From Planctomycetota bacterium (GTDB lineage: Bacteria > Planctomycetota > PUPC01 > DSUN01): a stretch of DNA of 29,418 bases. The notes beneath the pieces are model-generated. The model was not told the DNA's origin, made no database searches, and saw only the letters and a list, made by a program, of their open reading frames with translations. The position numbers and the translations under genes were made by a program. Below are positions 23,252-29,418 of this stretch, piece after piece (positions within the stretch are counted from its first letter, which is position 1; each line of letters begins with the position of its first letter). The DNA is taken from positions 1 to 29,418 of the forward strand of contig VGYW01000053.1 in the NCBI GenBank assembly GCA_016872875.1, given 5' to 3'.

Positions 23252-26029
23252 TTGCGGATTCCGGCCCTCCACTTGCACGGCGCACTGCTTTTCGCGGCTT
23301 TCGCGTGTTTCGCGGGCGAGTATGGCCCCGAAGAGGTCTGGGATGGGCCGCTGCTGAAGCCCGTCGCGCGCGAGGAGGTCTTCGAGTTCGCGCAGAAGCC
23401 CTCCTTCCGCAAGGCGGCCAAGGACCGGTATGAGGTCTCCTTTGCCGCGAGGGGGCGGTGCGACGTGGCCGTGGCCATCGAGGACGAGACGGGCAAGGTC
23501 GTTCGCCACCTGGTCTATGGCGTCCTCGGGCCGAACGCGCCGGAGCCGCTTAAGAAGGACTCGCTGGAGCAGACGCTCGCGTGGGATGGGAAGGACGACG
23601 CGGGGAACTACGTGGAGCGCCCTGAGCGGACGCGGGTCCGCGTGTCGCTCGGCCTGCGGCCCGCCTTCGAGCGGCTCCTGGGCTGGCACCCGAAGAACAT
23701 CGGCTCGGACCGCCGCGTGAGCGGCATCGCCGCCGACGCGGGGGGCGTCTACGTCCTCACAGGCGGCGAGCGGCCGCAGCTCCAGGCATATAGCCACGAT
23801 GCCAGCTACCTCCGCACCCTCATCCCCTTCGCCGCCGACAAGATCGAGGAGTTCAAGCGCGCGGACCTGGCGACGATCAAGCTCAAGGACGGCTACGTGG
23901 CCTACTACCCCGGCTCCGGCCCAACCCAGGGCGGCGGAGCCAGGGGCAACTACCTCGACCAGTCGCTCGAGGGCGAAGCCACGCCCACCCTCTCGCAGCG
24001 CATGGCCTGCGCCGCAGGACGCCTCGCCTTCGGCAGCCTCGGCGACCTCTCGGGCAAGGCGGTCATGCGCATCCGCACCGATGGCTCCCTCGATGGCCGG
24101 CGCTTCTATGGCTTCAACCTCCAGTCGGGCACCGTCAAGAAGGGAGGCTTCTTCCGCGACGTGAGCGCTGCGCCCGACCGCCTGTCCTACACCAGCGGCA
24201 ACCACGCCCTCGCCGCCAGCCCCGACGGCAAGTGGCTCTACCTCACCGGCCTGCGCGGGCGGTTCGGCGCTTTCAAAGTCTCCCCCTACGGCGACCCCGA
24301 CAGGCTTGCACCCGCACACGCCGTATATCGCGTCCCCTGGGACACCGACGCCCCGCTCGACAAGCCCTTCATCGGCGCCGCTATGGTGCCCGGGAGCGAC
24401 AACGACCAGCTCAACACACCGACCAGCGTGGCCACGGACGCGAAGGGCAACCTCTACGTGGCCGACACCGGCAACAACCGCATCCAGGTCTTCGACCCCG
24501 AAGGCCGCCACCGCCACACCATCAAGCTCAGCCGTCCCGCCTGGCTCGACGTTGACCAGAAGACTGGCGCCCTCTACGCCCTGGCCGACATCGTGCGCGG
24601 GAAGCTCAAGGAGCACTGGAGCTTCCGCCTCGTCAAGCTCGCCCCGCTGCCCGCACCCCGCATCGTCTTCGAGAAAGCCTTCGACTACGGGCTGGCCGCC
24701 AGCGACCCCGTCTTCTGCGTGGACGCCTGGACCACCCCGCCCACCCTCTGGCTCACCCACCGCCACGGCGAGATTGCGCTCTACGAAGACCGCGGCGAGT
24801 CGCTCGCCCTCAAACACGAGTTCGTCGAGGACGTGCGGAAGGCCGGCCACATCCCCTTCTTCTTCTCCAGCGGCTACCGCCACTGCCTGAGCGCCGACCC
24901 CGTCCACGGCCACCTCTACCTCTACCAGGGCGACCTCTACCGCTTCGAGCCGTCCACGGGCAGGTGCGTCCACCTCGAACTCCCCAAGGTTGGCGGCGAG
25001 ATGGACGAGTTCCTCGTCGGCCCCGACGGCCTGGCCTATCTCCGCACGTGCAACTACATCCTCCGCTACGAGCTCGACGCTTGGCGGCCCGTCCCTTACG
25101 ACTACGGCGAACTGGTCAGTGGCGGCTGGGGTTTCAAGTCGCGCGGCGCCATCCGCTTCCCCTGGCCGCACGTCTTCCACTGCCAGACTGGCTTCGGCGT
25201 CGCGCCGAACGGCGACCTCCTGGCCCTCGGCATCTACAGCGAGGCATTCGAGAACCTCAGGGTGAGCAGCGCGTGGCACATGGACGGCGGCGGAAGCCGC
25301 AAGAGCAAGGACCTGGAGGGCTTCTTCCGGCCCAAGCCCCACCCCGGCCGCCCCGCCACAAGGGCCGGCGTCAACGTCCTCTGCACCTGGGACCGCCGCG
25401 GCGAGGAGAAGCTCTTCGACGCCGTCAAGGGCATCCCCATCCAGTCCTCGTGCGTCCGGGGTGACCGCGAGGGGAACATCTACCTCGGCTTTGGCGCCCA
25501 GAAGTACGACGAGGACGGCCAGGTCATCTACGGCAACTCGCTCGTCAAGTTCACCCGCCACGGCGGGCAGTTCCTCTTCTCCGAGGCCGGCGCCCCGCCC
25601 CTCGGCGACCCCCCGAAGCGCCCGCCCGAGTTCCGACACCTCCGCCACTTCGGCGCCGACATCTGGACCCGCGGCCAGCTCCTCTGGGCCTACGGCGGCG
25701 TGAACACCATGGTCCGCGGCACCTGCTTCTGCCCCCAACTCCGCTTCGACGTTGACCTCTACGGGCGGGTCTTCGTCCCCGAAGCCCACCGCTGCTCCGT
25801 TGCCGTGCTCGACACCAACGGCAACTTCATCCTGCGCCTGGGCAAGTATGGCAACGCGGATTCCGGCCGCGGCCCCGACATTGCCCTCGCCTTCTGCACC
25901 TACCTGGCGGTTGACGGCTTGCGCAACCGCCTCCACCTGGCCGACAGCGGCAACCAGCGCATCGTCAGCGTCGCCCTCCGCTACGCCTCCGAAGAGCTCG
26001 CGCCCCTGGCGGGTGACGACCCCCGTTAG
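23252..26029 (+). CDS. Exported NHL-repeat beta-propeller protein
   Basis: This 925-residue protein has a signal peptide (ALHLHGALLFAAFACFA), then a FlgD-Ig-like segment at about 55-130 (VAVAIEDETGKVVRHLVYG, then WDGKDDAGNYV). A propeller follows with clear NHL repeats: PTSVATDAKGNLYVADTGNN and RIQVF near 390-420, and YLAVDGLRNRLHLADSGNQ near 890. The start is TTG at 23252, because GGAAG (23241-23245) is correctly spaced and no ATG precedes the hydrophobic segment in this frame. It begins 65 bases after the AIPR gene but returns to the strongly GC-rich codon use of the envelope cluster, so it is not part of a defence cassette. Likely a secreted binding or scaffold protein; ligand unknown. Confidence 0.85.
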   Translation: MRIPALHLHGALLFAAFACFAGEYGPEEVWDGPLLKPVAREEVFEFAQKPSFRKAAKDRYEVSFAARGRCDVAVAIEDETGKVVRHLVYGVLGPNAPEPLKKDSLEQTLAWDGKDDAGNYVERPERTRVRVSLGLRPAFERLLGWHPKNIGSDRRVSGIAADAGGVYVLTGGERPQLQAYSHDASYLRTLIPFAADKIEEFKRADLATIKLKDGYVAYYPGSGPTQGGGARGNYLDQSLEGEATPTLSQRMACAAGRLAFGSLGDLSGKAVMRIRTDGSLDGRRFYGFNLQSGTVKKGGFFRDVSAAPDRLSYTSGNHALAASPDGKWLYLTGLRGRFGAFKVSPYGDPDRLAPAHAVYRVPWDTDAPLDKPFIGAAMVPGSDNDQLNTPTSVATDAKGNLYVADTGNNRIQVFDPEGRHRHTIKLSRPAWLDVDQKTGALYALADIVRGKLKEHWSFRLVKLAPLPAPRIVFEKAFDYGLAASDPVFCVDAWTTPPTLWLTHRHGEIALYEDRGESLALKHEFVEDVRKAGHIPFFFSSGYRHCLSADPVHGHLYLYQGDLYRFEPSTGRCVHLELPKVGGEMDEFLVGPDGLAYLRTCNYILRYELDAWRPVPYDYGELVSGGWGFKSRGAIRFPWPHVFHCQTGFGVAPNGDLLALGIYSEAFENLRVSSAWHMDGGGSRKSKDLEGFFRPKPHPGRPATRAGVNVLCTWDRRGEEKLFDAVKGIPIQSSCVRGDREGNIYLGFGAQKYDEDGQVIYGNSLVKFTRHGGQFLFSEAGAPPLGDPPKRPPEFRHLRHFGADIWTRGQLLWAYGGVNTMVRGTCFCPQLRFDVDLYGRVFVPEAHRCSVAVLDTNGNFILRLGKYGNADSGRGPDIALAFCTYLAVDGLRNRLHLADSGNQRIVSVALRYASEELAPLAGDDPR

Positions 26030-26095
26030 ATCTGCCGCATTAAACCCTTTGGTCATGACTCGTGCGCGGTTTGCGCACATGTTCCCGCAGAGTCG

Positions 26096-26214
26096 AAGTC
26101 CAATATCCAATACTCAACATCCAATCTCCAATGGCCAAGTGAAAGAGAGGGCACCGCTCCGATCGTCTTACTTGGCCATTGAGTATTGAGAGTTGGATAT
26201 TGAGTATTGGACTT
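26096..26214. repeat. Heptad-repeat hairpin element (119 bp)
   Basis: Left arm 26096-26140 and right arm 26170-26214 are each 45 bases and mostly reverse complementary (aagtccaata at one end, tattggactt at the other). Each arm is built of CCAATAT-type heptamers. The loop is 29 bases. Confidence 0.9.
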
Positions 26215-26216
26215 CC

Positions 26217-26250
26217 CGATCCCCTTTGGTTGCGGCCCGAGGCCGCCCTG
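26217..26250. repeat. Shared CCCCTTTGGTTGCGGCC tag, copy 2
   Basis: The tag atcccctttggttgcggcc is identical to 18936-18954 and again sits immediately after a heptad hairpin. A short gaggccgccctgag tail follows; the corresponding tail of copy 1 is aatggccgcgttagg. Confidence 0.8.
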
Positions 26251-26345
26251 AGTCCCTTGGGTCCCTTGCCTTCTATCCCCTCCACCCGCATGAGCGTGGC
26301 ATGATGCGCGCGCAATTGAACCACGCTGCCGCGCTGTCAAGAGAC

Positions 26346-26576
26346 GCCGCATTTCTCACAAGCCGCGAAGCCCGACGGGACGAAAGGGTTTTGCCGGCGG
26401 CGTAAGCCGCCGGATCAGAGCAACAGACCACCCAGCCCGGACGGGGCGGCAGCTCACAGGGCGTTCCTTCCGCCCCGCTGGGGCTGCGCCCTCCGGGTTC
26501 CCTTTCCGGCGGCTTACGCCGCCGGCAGAATCCTCTCGCTCCTCTCGGAGCTGGGCCGCCTGGTGAGAAATGCGGG
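26346..26576. repeat. Large interrupted hairpin element (about 230 bp)
   Basis: The outer arms are ccgcatttctcac (26346) and gtgagaaatgcgg (26563). Inner arms are ccggcggcgtaagccgccgg (26394-26413) and its near reverse complement (26505-26524). Small cggacgggg/ccccgctgg hairpins lie between. No gene is visible in 26030-26811 outside these repeats. Confidence 0.85.
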
Positions 26577-26811
26577 TTAGAGGCACAAAGCCAAGCCCTG
26601 CGGGTGGACGCCCACACCTAGCGAACGGCCGCGGACGTGAACGGGGGATGGGCGCTACGTTCTGTTGCAACCGCTGGGGGACACCTCAGGAGGCCGGCCA
26701 GACTGGCCAGACTGGCGACGGGGCAAGGGCTAGTGGCCGGCGTTTGCTCACCGCAATGCCTGGTGTCTTGGGGCCTTGCGCCAATCTTGCGTCCCGCGCA
26801 CACACCACAAC

Positions 26812-27190
26812 CATTGCTCCGGGGGTAGCCGGGGCTGATGCCGACGTGGGTCATGCCGGCGATGCGGAGGAACTCCTTGAAGTCCCGTGCGATGAACTGG
26901 GGGCCGTTGTCGGAGATGATCCGGGGCTTGGCGCCCGGGAACTTCTCGCGGGCCCGCTGGATGATCACCTCCGGGACGAGCGCGTTGTGCTCGTTGGCCC
27001 GGCCGTAGCGGTCGCGCCAGTCGTAGAACTTGCTGCGGGCCAGGCCCAGCCGCGCCGCTCGCCAGCGAGCGGCACCGCCAGGCGCGTCACAGGGAGTTCC
27101 GTTCTGCCCGACCAGTACCGCATGTAGTCCACCACCTTGTCGCGGACGTCGTGTGGCGTCCAGGCGCCTTTCAGACCCGGCCAAGCGTTT
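26812..27190 (-). pseudogene. IS3-type transposase orfB remnant
   Basis: The first part reads WTPHDVRDKVVDYMRYWSGR in the -1 frame relative to orfA. Near 27045-27060 the frame shifts, and the homologous text continues as LGLARSKFYDWRDRYG and NEHNALVP. It then jumps to REKFPGAKPRIISDNGPQFI and ARDFKEFLRIAGMTHVGISP, so a large internal piece including the first catalytic Asp is missing. Homology ends at YPRSNG near 26812, before the final Glu-containing segment. ISDNGPQF carries the second Asp of the DDE triad. Clearly non-functional. Confidence 0.85.
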
Positions 27191-27479
27191 TTCTTAGAGC
27201 GACGTGGGACTCCATGATCTCGGCGATCACCTCGTCCTTCGCCGCCAGCTTGGTCGTGAGGGCCTCGTTGTGCTCCTGGAGGCGCCGGACCTCGGAGCCA
27301 TGGTCCTGCTCGAAGGCCGCGGCTCCGTTCTCGAAGAACTCCTTCTGCCAGCGATAGAAGAGACTGGGAGCCAGGTGCTGCTCGTCACAGAGGTCCGAGA
27401 CAGGCGCCTTCTCCAGGAAGTGCCGCCGCAGGATCGCCACCTTCTCCTGGCCCGAAAACCGCCGTCGTTGCTGTGCCAT
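27171..27479 (-). CDS. IS3-type transposase orfA (helix-turn-helix)
   Basis: This 102-residue protein contains the helix-turn-helix of IS3-family OrfA (RRRFSGQEKVAILRRHFLEK, then LCDEQHLAPSLFYRWQKEFF) and a leucine-zipper-like coil (EVRRLQEHNEALTTKLAAKD). The ATG at 27479 has AAGGAGA upstream; an in-frame TTG at 27485 is less likely. A run of five A on the coding strand (27188-27192) lies where a -1 shift would enter orfB, the usual IS3 way of making the fused transposase. OrfA is intact but useless for transposition because orfB is wrecked. It may still bind DNA. Confidence 0.8.
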   Translation of the reverse strand: MAQQRRRFSGQEKVAILRRHFLEKAPVSDLCDEQHLAPSLFYRWQKEFFENGAAAFEQDHGSEVRRLQEHNEALTTKLAAKDEVIAEIMESHVALRKTLGRV

Positions 27480-27547
27480 GGACAAGTTCTCCTTCGGGCC
27501 TACATACTATCCGCCCGAGGGAAGTTGTCCAGTTCCGTCTGAAGCAT

Positions 27548-27675
27548 GACAGTCCCATTCGAGGGTGATGAGTTCGCCTTCGCGGAGGCCCGAGTAGACG
27601 GCTGTCAGGAGGACCGGGCGGAACCAGCCGTTCGCCTCCGGGATGATCCCGTCTTGGTCCCGCGGGCCACGTGCG
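27548..27675 (-). pseudogene. Tyrosine recombinase (integrase) fragment
   Basis: About 40 residues of one minus-strand frame read PEANGWFRPVLLTAVYSGLR followed by EGELITLEWD. This is the segment around the first catalytic Arg of phage-type tyrosine recombinases (TGLRxGELLxLxWxD). A stop precedes the fragment and the IS remnant follows it, so the rest is lost. Its position 60 bases from the 3' end of ssrA, a classic integrase target, supports the reading. Confidence 0.65.
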
Positions 27676-27688
27676 GCAGTTTACAGTA

Positions 27689-27721
27689 TTCGTAAGCTCC
27701 TGTCAAGGAACATCTTACGAA
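27689..27721. repeat. 8-bp perfect inverted repeat between integrase fragment and ssrA
   Basis: TTCGTAAG (27689-27696) and CTTACGAA (27714-27721) flank a 17-base spacer. It lies just downstream of ssrA. It could be part of a recombinase site or a weak terminator without a T-run. Confidence 0.5.
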
Positions 27722-27733
27722 CATGAGAAAGAG

Positions 27734-28088
27734 TGGAGGCGGGGGGAATCGAACCCCCGTCCCGTAGCAGCGCGCCAGGAGCTTCTACGTGCGTAGGCTA
27801 CCTATTGGGTGTCGCCTCGGCGGACTCCGGTAGGCGGGATTCCGCGTCGGCCAGCTCGAACAGGCGTTTCGCAGCCGCTCCGTCGAGCAGGGAGCGGCCG
27901 CTAGCCCGCTGTTTGTCGCCCCGCAGCCCCCGCGGGCTGAAGCTGCGGGACGTGGCCACGATGTTACGCAGCCAGTGCCATCTCGTGATTGGCAGTTGTT
28001 GGTGTGCCAGGTGTTTTACGAGGGCGTCCTGACAACCTCGGCACGCGACTCCTGACTCATACTGCCCGGTCGAATCCTGTTCGCCCCC
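27734..28088 (-). ncRNA. ssrA: Transfer-messenger RNA (tmRNA)
   Basis: A 355-nt tmRNA on the minus strand. The 5' end GGGGGCG pairs with the 3' CGCCUCC (one G-U) to form the tRNA-like acceptor stem, with discriminator A and no encoded CCA. The T arm is GGGGGUUCGAUUCCCCCC, and the 5' side shows the conserved GAACAGGAUUCGAC. The tag reading frame ends ANHEMALAA-stop (codons 27993-27967, stop 27966-27964); the terminal ALAA is the proteolysis signal. tmRNA rescues stalled ribosomes together with SmpB, whose gene ends 51 bases upstream of the tmRNA 5' end. The remaining internal sequence has the length expected for pseudoknots, which I did not fold. Confidence 0.95.
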
Positions 28089-28099
28089 TTTCTCAAGTC

Positions 28100-28134
28100 A
28101 AAAGGCAAAAGGCAAAAGGGACAAGGCAAAAGTG
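28100..28134. repeat. Heptanucleotide array AAAAGGC x5 between smpB and ssrA
   Basis: The heptamers aaaaggc, aaaaggc, aaaaggg, acaaggc and aaaagtg lie where an ssrA promoter would be expected, 12 bases before the tmRNA 5' end on the minus strand. No consensus promoter boxes are visible there. Confidence 0.9.
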
Positions 28135-28139
28135 CCGGA

Positions 28140-28601
28140 TCAGCGGCGGGGGGAGGTGGCGCGCTGAATCTGGCGCTGGTGTTCGCGCTTCTTGATGTCC
28201 TGGCGCTTGTCGTGGAGTTTCTTGCCGCAGGCGAGTGCGAGCTCGACCTTGGCGAGCCCACGCTTGAAGTAGAGGGAGATGGGGATGAGGGTGAAGCCGC
28301 GCTCGTTGACCTTCGTGGCGAGACGCCGTATCTCGCGGTGGTGGAGGAGGAGGCGGCGCTTGCGGAGGGGGTCGTGGTTGCCGTAAGCCGTTTTAGCATA
28401 GGGGCTTATGTGCAGGCCGATGAGGAAGGCCTGGCCGTCCTCGATCCGCGCATAGCTGTCGCCCATCTGCACCTGGCCGTTGCGGAGGCTCTTGACCTCG
28501 GTGCCTCGCAGCTCGATGCCTGCTTCCCACTTGTCAAAGACCAGGAAGTTGTGGAACGCCTTGCGGTTGCGTGCGATGGGCTTGATGTCGTCCTGGGGCA
28601 T
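28140..28601 (-). CDS. smpB: SsrA-binding protein SmpB
   Basis: This 153-residue protein is of normal SmpB length. It has the conserved blocks RNRKAFHNFLVFDKWEAGIE and LRGTEVKSLRNGQVQMGDSY, the ISPY loop, KRRLLLHH, the LIPISLYFKRGLAKVELALA block, and a basic tail beginning GKKLHDKRQDIKKRE that folds in the ribosomal mRNA channel. It binds the tRNA-like domain of tmRNA and brings it to stalled ribosomes. The ATG at 28601 is chosen because GAGG lies seven bases upstream and family members begin about here; an upstream in-frame start at 28634 would overlap the likely transcription start. It is followed directly by ssrA on the same strand, and the close spacing suggests co-transcription. Confidence 0.97.
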   Translation of the reverse strand: MPQDDIKPIARNRKAFHNFLVFDKWEAGIELRGTEVKSLRNGQVQMGDSYARIEDGQAFLIGLHISPYAKTAYGNHDPLRKRRLLLHHREIRRLATKVNERGFTLIPISLYFKRGLAKVELALACGKKLHDKRQDIKKREHQRQIQRATSPRR

Positions 28602-28639
28602 GGGCGTTCCTCGCGGCAACTGCCTGTCGCACACCGGTT

Positions 28640-28667
28640 ATTATACCAGAGGGTTGTGGGGAGTCAA
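28640..28667 (-). promoter_or_regulatory. Near-consensus promoter for smpB(-ssrA)
   Basis: On the minus strand, TTGACT (28667-28662), a 16-base spacer and TATAAT (28645-28640, exact) preceded by TGG, which is an extended -10. The leader would be about 30 bases. The -35 box overlaps the stop codon of the cytochrome gene. Confidence 0.75.
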
Positions 28668-29110
28668 CTGGGCTTGAGGAGCTTGCGGGTCGCCTTGTCC
28701 CAGCGGACGATGCGCTTTTCGAGGCGATGGGTGCCGTGGCAGCCGGGGTCGGTGCAGTGCTTCTTGGGGGTGGGGCTGGCGAAGAGGTTGAGGAGGTGCG
28801 ACTCCTGTGCTAGGAGCTTATCCTTGGGATGGCATTGCATGCAGGCGTGGTTGACGGCGGCCTGGGCGTAGATGCGGTCGGGCGCGATCTCGTGCTCCTC
28901 GCTGGCGCAGTGTTCGTTGGAGGGGCCGTGGCAGCGTTCGCAGCCGACGCCGTGGCGGGCGTGGGTGACGGCGAGCTTTTCGTCGGCGTAGTTGATGTGG
29001 CAGACGTGGCAGCGGTCGTTGCTGACGGGTCTGGCCGCGGGAGTGAGGAGGGCGCAGGCGCCGAGGGCCGCGAGGAGCAACCCTACCACTATCGCGGCGA
29101 TGCGCTTCAC
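28664..29110 (-). CDS. Exported four-heme c-type cytochrome
   Basis: This 148-residue protein has a signal sequence (IAAIVVGLLLAALGACALL) and four heme c attachment motifs: CHVCH (34-38), CERCH (57-61), CMQCH (90-94) and a wider CTDPGCH (119-125, CX4CH). Extra His residues between motifs could be second axial ligands. The LGAC sequence could be a lipobox (Cys19), otherwise signal peptidase I cleaves after it. The start is GTG at 29110 with GGAGAAGGA about ten bases upstream. It is a periplasmic electron carrier of the NrfH/NapC or small multiheme type; the redox partner is not encoded nearby. Confidence 0.85.
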   Translation of the reverse strand: MKRIAAIVVGLLLAALGACALLTPAARPVSNDRCHVCHINYADEKLAVTHARHGVGCERCHGPSNEHCASEEHEIAPDRIYAQAAVNHACMQCHPKDKLLAQESHLLNLFASPTPKKHCTDPGCHGTHRLEKRIVRWDKATRKLLKPS

Positions 29111-29131
29111 AGAACGGCTATCCTTCTCCGA

Positions 29132-29198
29132 TCGTCCTCGTCCTCGGTCTCGATTCGGATCGATTGAATCGATTGAATCGAGGACGAGGACGATTCAG
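29132..29198. repeat. GTCCTC hairpin with 9-bp repeats
   Basis: Arms cgtcctcgtcctcg (left) and cgaggacgaggacg (right) flank tandem atcgattga units. It lies in the 92-base gap between the reductase and cytochrome genes and could end transcription of the former. Confidence 0.75.
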
Positions 29199-29202
29199 GG
29201 GA

Positions 29203-29418
29203 TCACACGTACTCCCAGTCCCTCAGCCATTCGTAGCCTGGGGGCAGGTTGGCCCAGGCGTGCTGCATGCGGGCGTGGAGGAGGCCGCGCTCGGCCTGGG
29301 TGAGGGCCTTGCCCTCCTTGCGCTCCTTGACGGCGAGGGCCACGTTGTCCACCTGGTGGGTGGTGATCATGCCCGGGATAGGGGCGGTGAGGGCTGGGTT
29401 TTCGAGGAGCTTTCGGAT
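29203..29418 (-). CDS. Aldo/keto reductase family protein, C-terminal end (5' partial)
   Basis: The frame is open to the window edge, so only the last 71 residues are seen. ENPALTAPIPGMITTHQVDN is the late aldo/keto reductase segment in which the NAD(P)-binding loop follows the final barrel strand, and LPPGYEWLRDWEYV closes the protein. These enzymes reduce aldehydes and ketones with NADPH. The catalytic tetrad lies outside the window, so the substrate cannot be guessed. The stop is TGA at 29205-29203. Confidence 0.7.
   Translation of the reverse strand: MRKLLENPALTAPIPGMITTHQVDNVALAVKERKEGKALTQAERGLLHARMQHAWANLPPGYEWLRDWEYV

Larger units (their letters stand above)
26812..27540 (-). mobile_element. 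Decayed IS3-type insertion sequence
   Basis: An intact orfA and a frameshifted, internally deleted, 3'-truncated orfB together form an IS3-family remnant. The outer end near 27540 abuts the recombinase fragment. I could not define terminal inverted repeats, so both ends are approximate. With most of the DDE domain missing the element cannot move by itself. Confidence 0.75.

Noticed and set aside
26577..26811. Coding gene between the hairpin element and the IS remnant
   Set aside because: Open frames here have no motif or ribosome binding site. The stretch contains only a ggccagact direct repeat (26696-26716) and looks like decayed DNA.
27734..27800. A separate tRNA gene on the minus strand
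   Set aside because: The T arm and acceptor belong to the tmRNA; the matching 5' acceptor strand is about 350 bases away at 28088 and the tag frame lies between.

Overview
The window is a very GC-rich bacterial chromosome segment. It most resembles the Planctomycetota or a related PVC-type lineage. The basis is a MoxR/DUF58/VWA gene cluster linked to a squalene-cyclase-like toroid protein and a DUF4175-like protein, several huge secreted beta-propeller proteins, and an extraordinary load of dispersed short repeats, many of them inside genes. The lineage is an inference; no rRNA gene is present. I see no tRNA genes and no CRISPR array.

Region 1 (1-17078, + strand) is a tightly packed envelope cluster. 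In order it holds the end of a BatA-like membrane protein, a VWA membrane protein with a GATase-like segment, an exported alpha/alpha-toroid protein, a 1275-residue DUF4175-like membrane and coiled-coil protein, an exported NPCBM-domain protein, a 1521-residue TPR/PQQ-type propeller protein and a probable lipoprotein with a TolB-like propeller. Most junctions are overlaps or gaps of a few bases. Region 2 (17547-21143) continues on the + strand with two MoxR AAA+ ATPases and a DUF58 protein, separated by hairpin-forming repeats. MoxR, DUF58 and VWA proteins elsewhere work together as chaperone-like modules for envelope or metal-enzyme maturation. The same cooperation is the likely logic here, with the exported proteins as candidate clients. 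The first MoxR has Arg in place of the Walker A Lys.

Region 3 (21167-26029) has a stand-alone AIPR-family gene, a likely anti-phage abortive-infection factor, with its own near-consensus promoter and visibly different codon use. It is followed by an exported NHL-repeat propeller gene. Region 4 (26030-27733) is repeat-rich and decayed: a heptad-repeat hairpin, a large GC-rich hairpin, an IS3-type remnant and a tyrosine-recombinase fragment. These lie against the 3' end of the tmRNA gene, which suggests an eroded island at ssrA.

Region 5 (27734-29418, - strand) holds ssrA (tmRNA), smpB, a four-heme cytochrome c and the C-terminus of an aldo/keto reductase. tmRNA and SmpB together form the trans-translation ribosome rescue system.

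The most striking signal is the repeat biology. At least six heptanucleotide tandem families, a 15-bp GGTGV-coding family, a CCCTCTCC-type hairpin and a terminal-inverted-repeat element sit inside open reading frames, or supply start codons and signal peptides, without breaking the frame. A 7-bp tandem unit reads as the same cyclic 7-residue peptide in all three frames of a strand, which explains how such arrays stay open.
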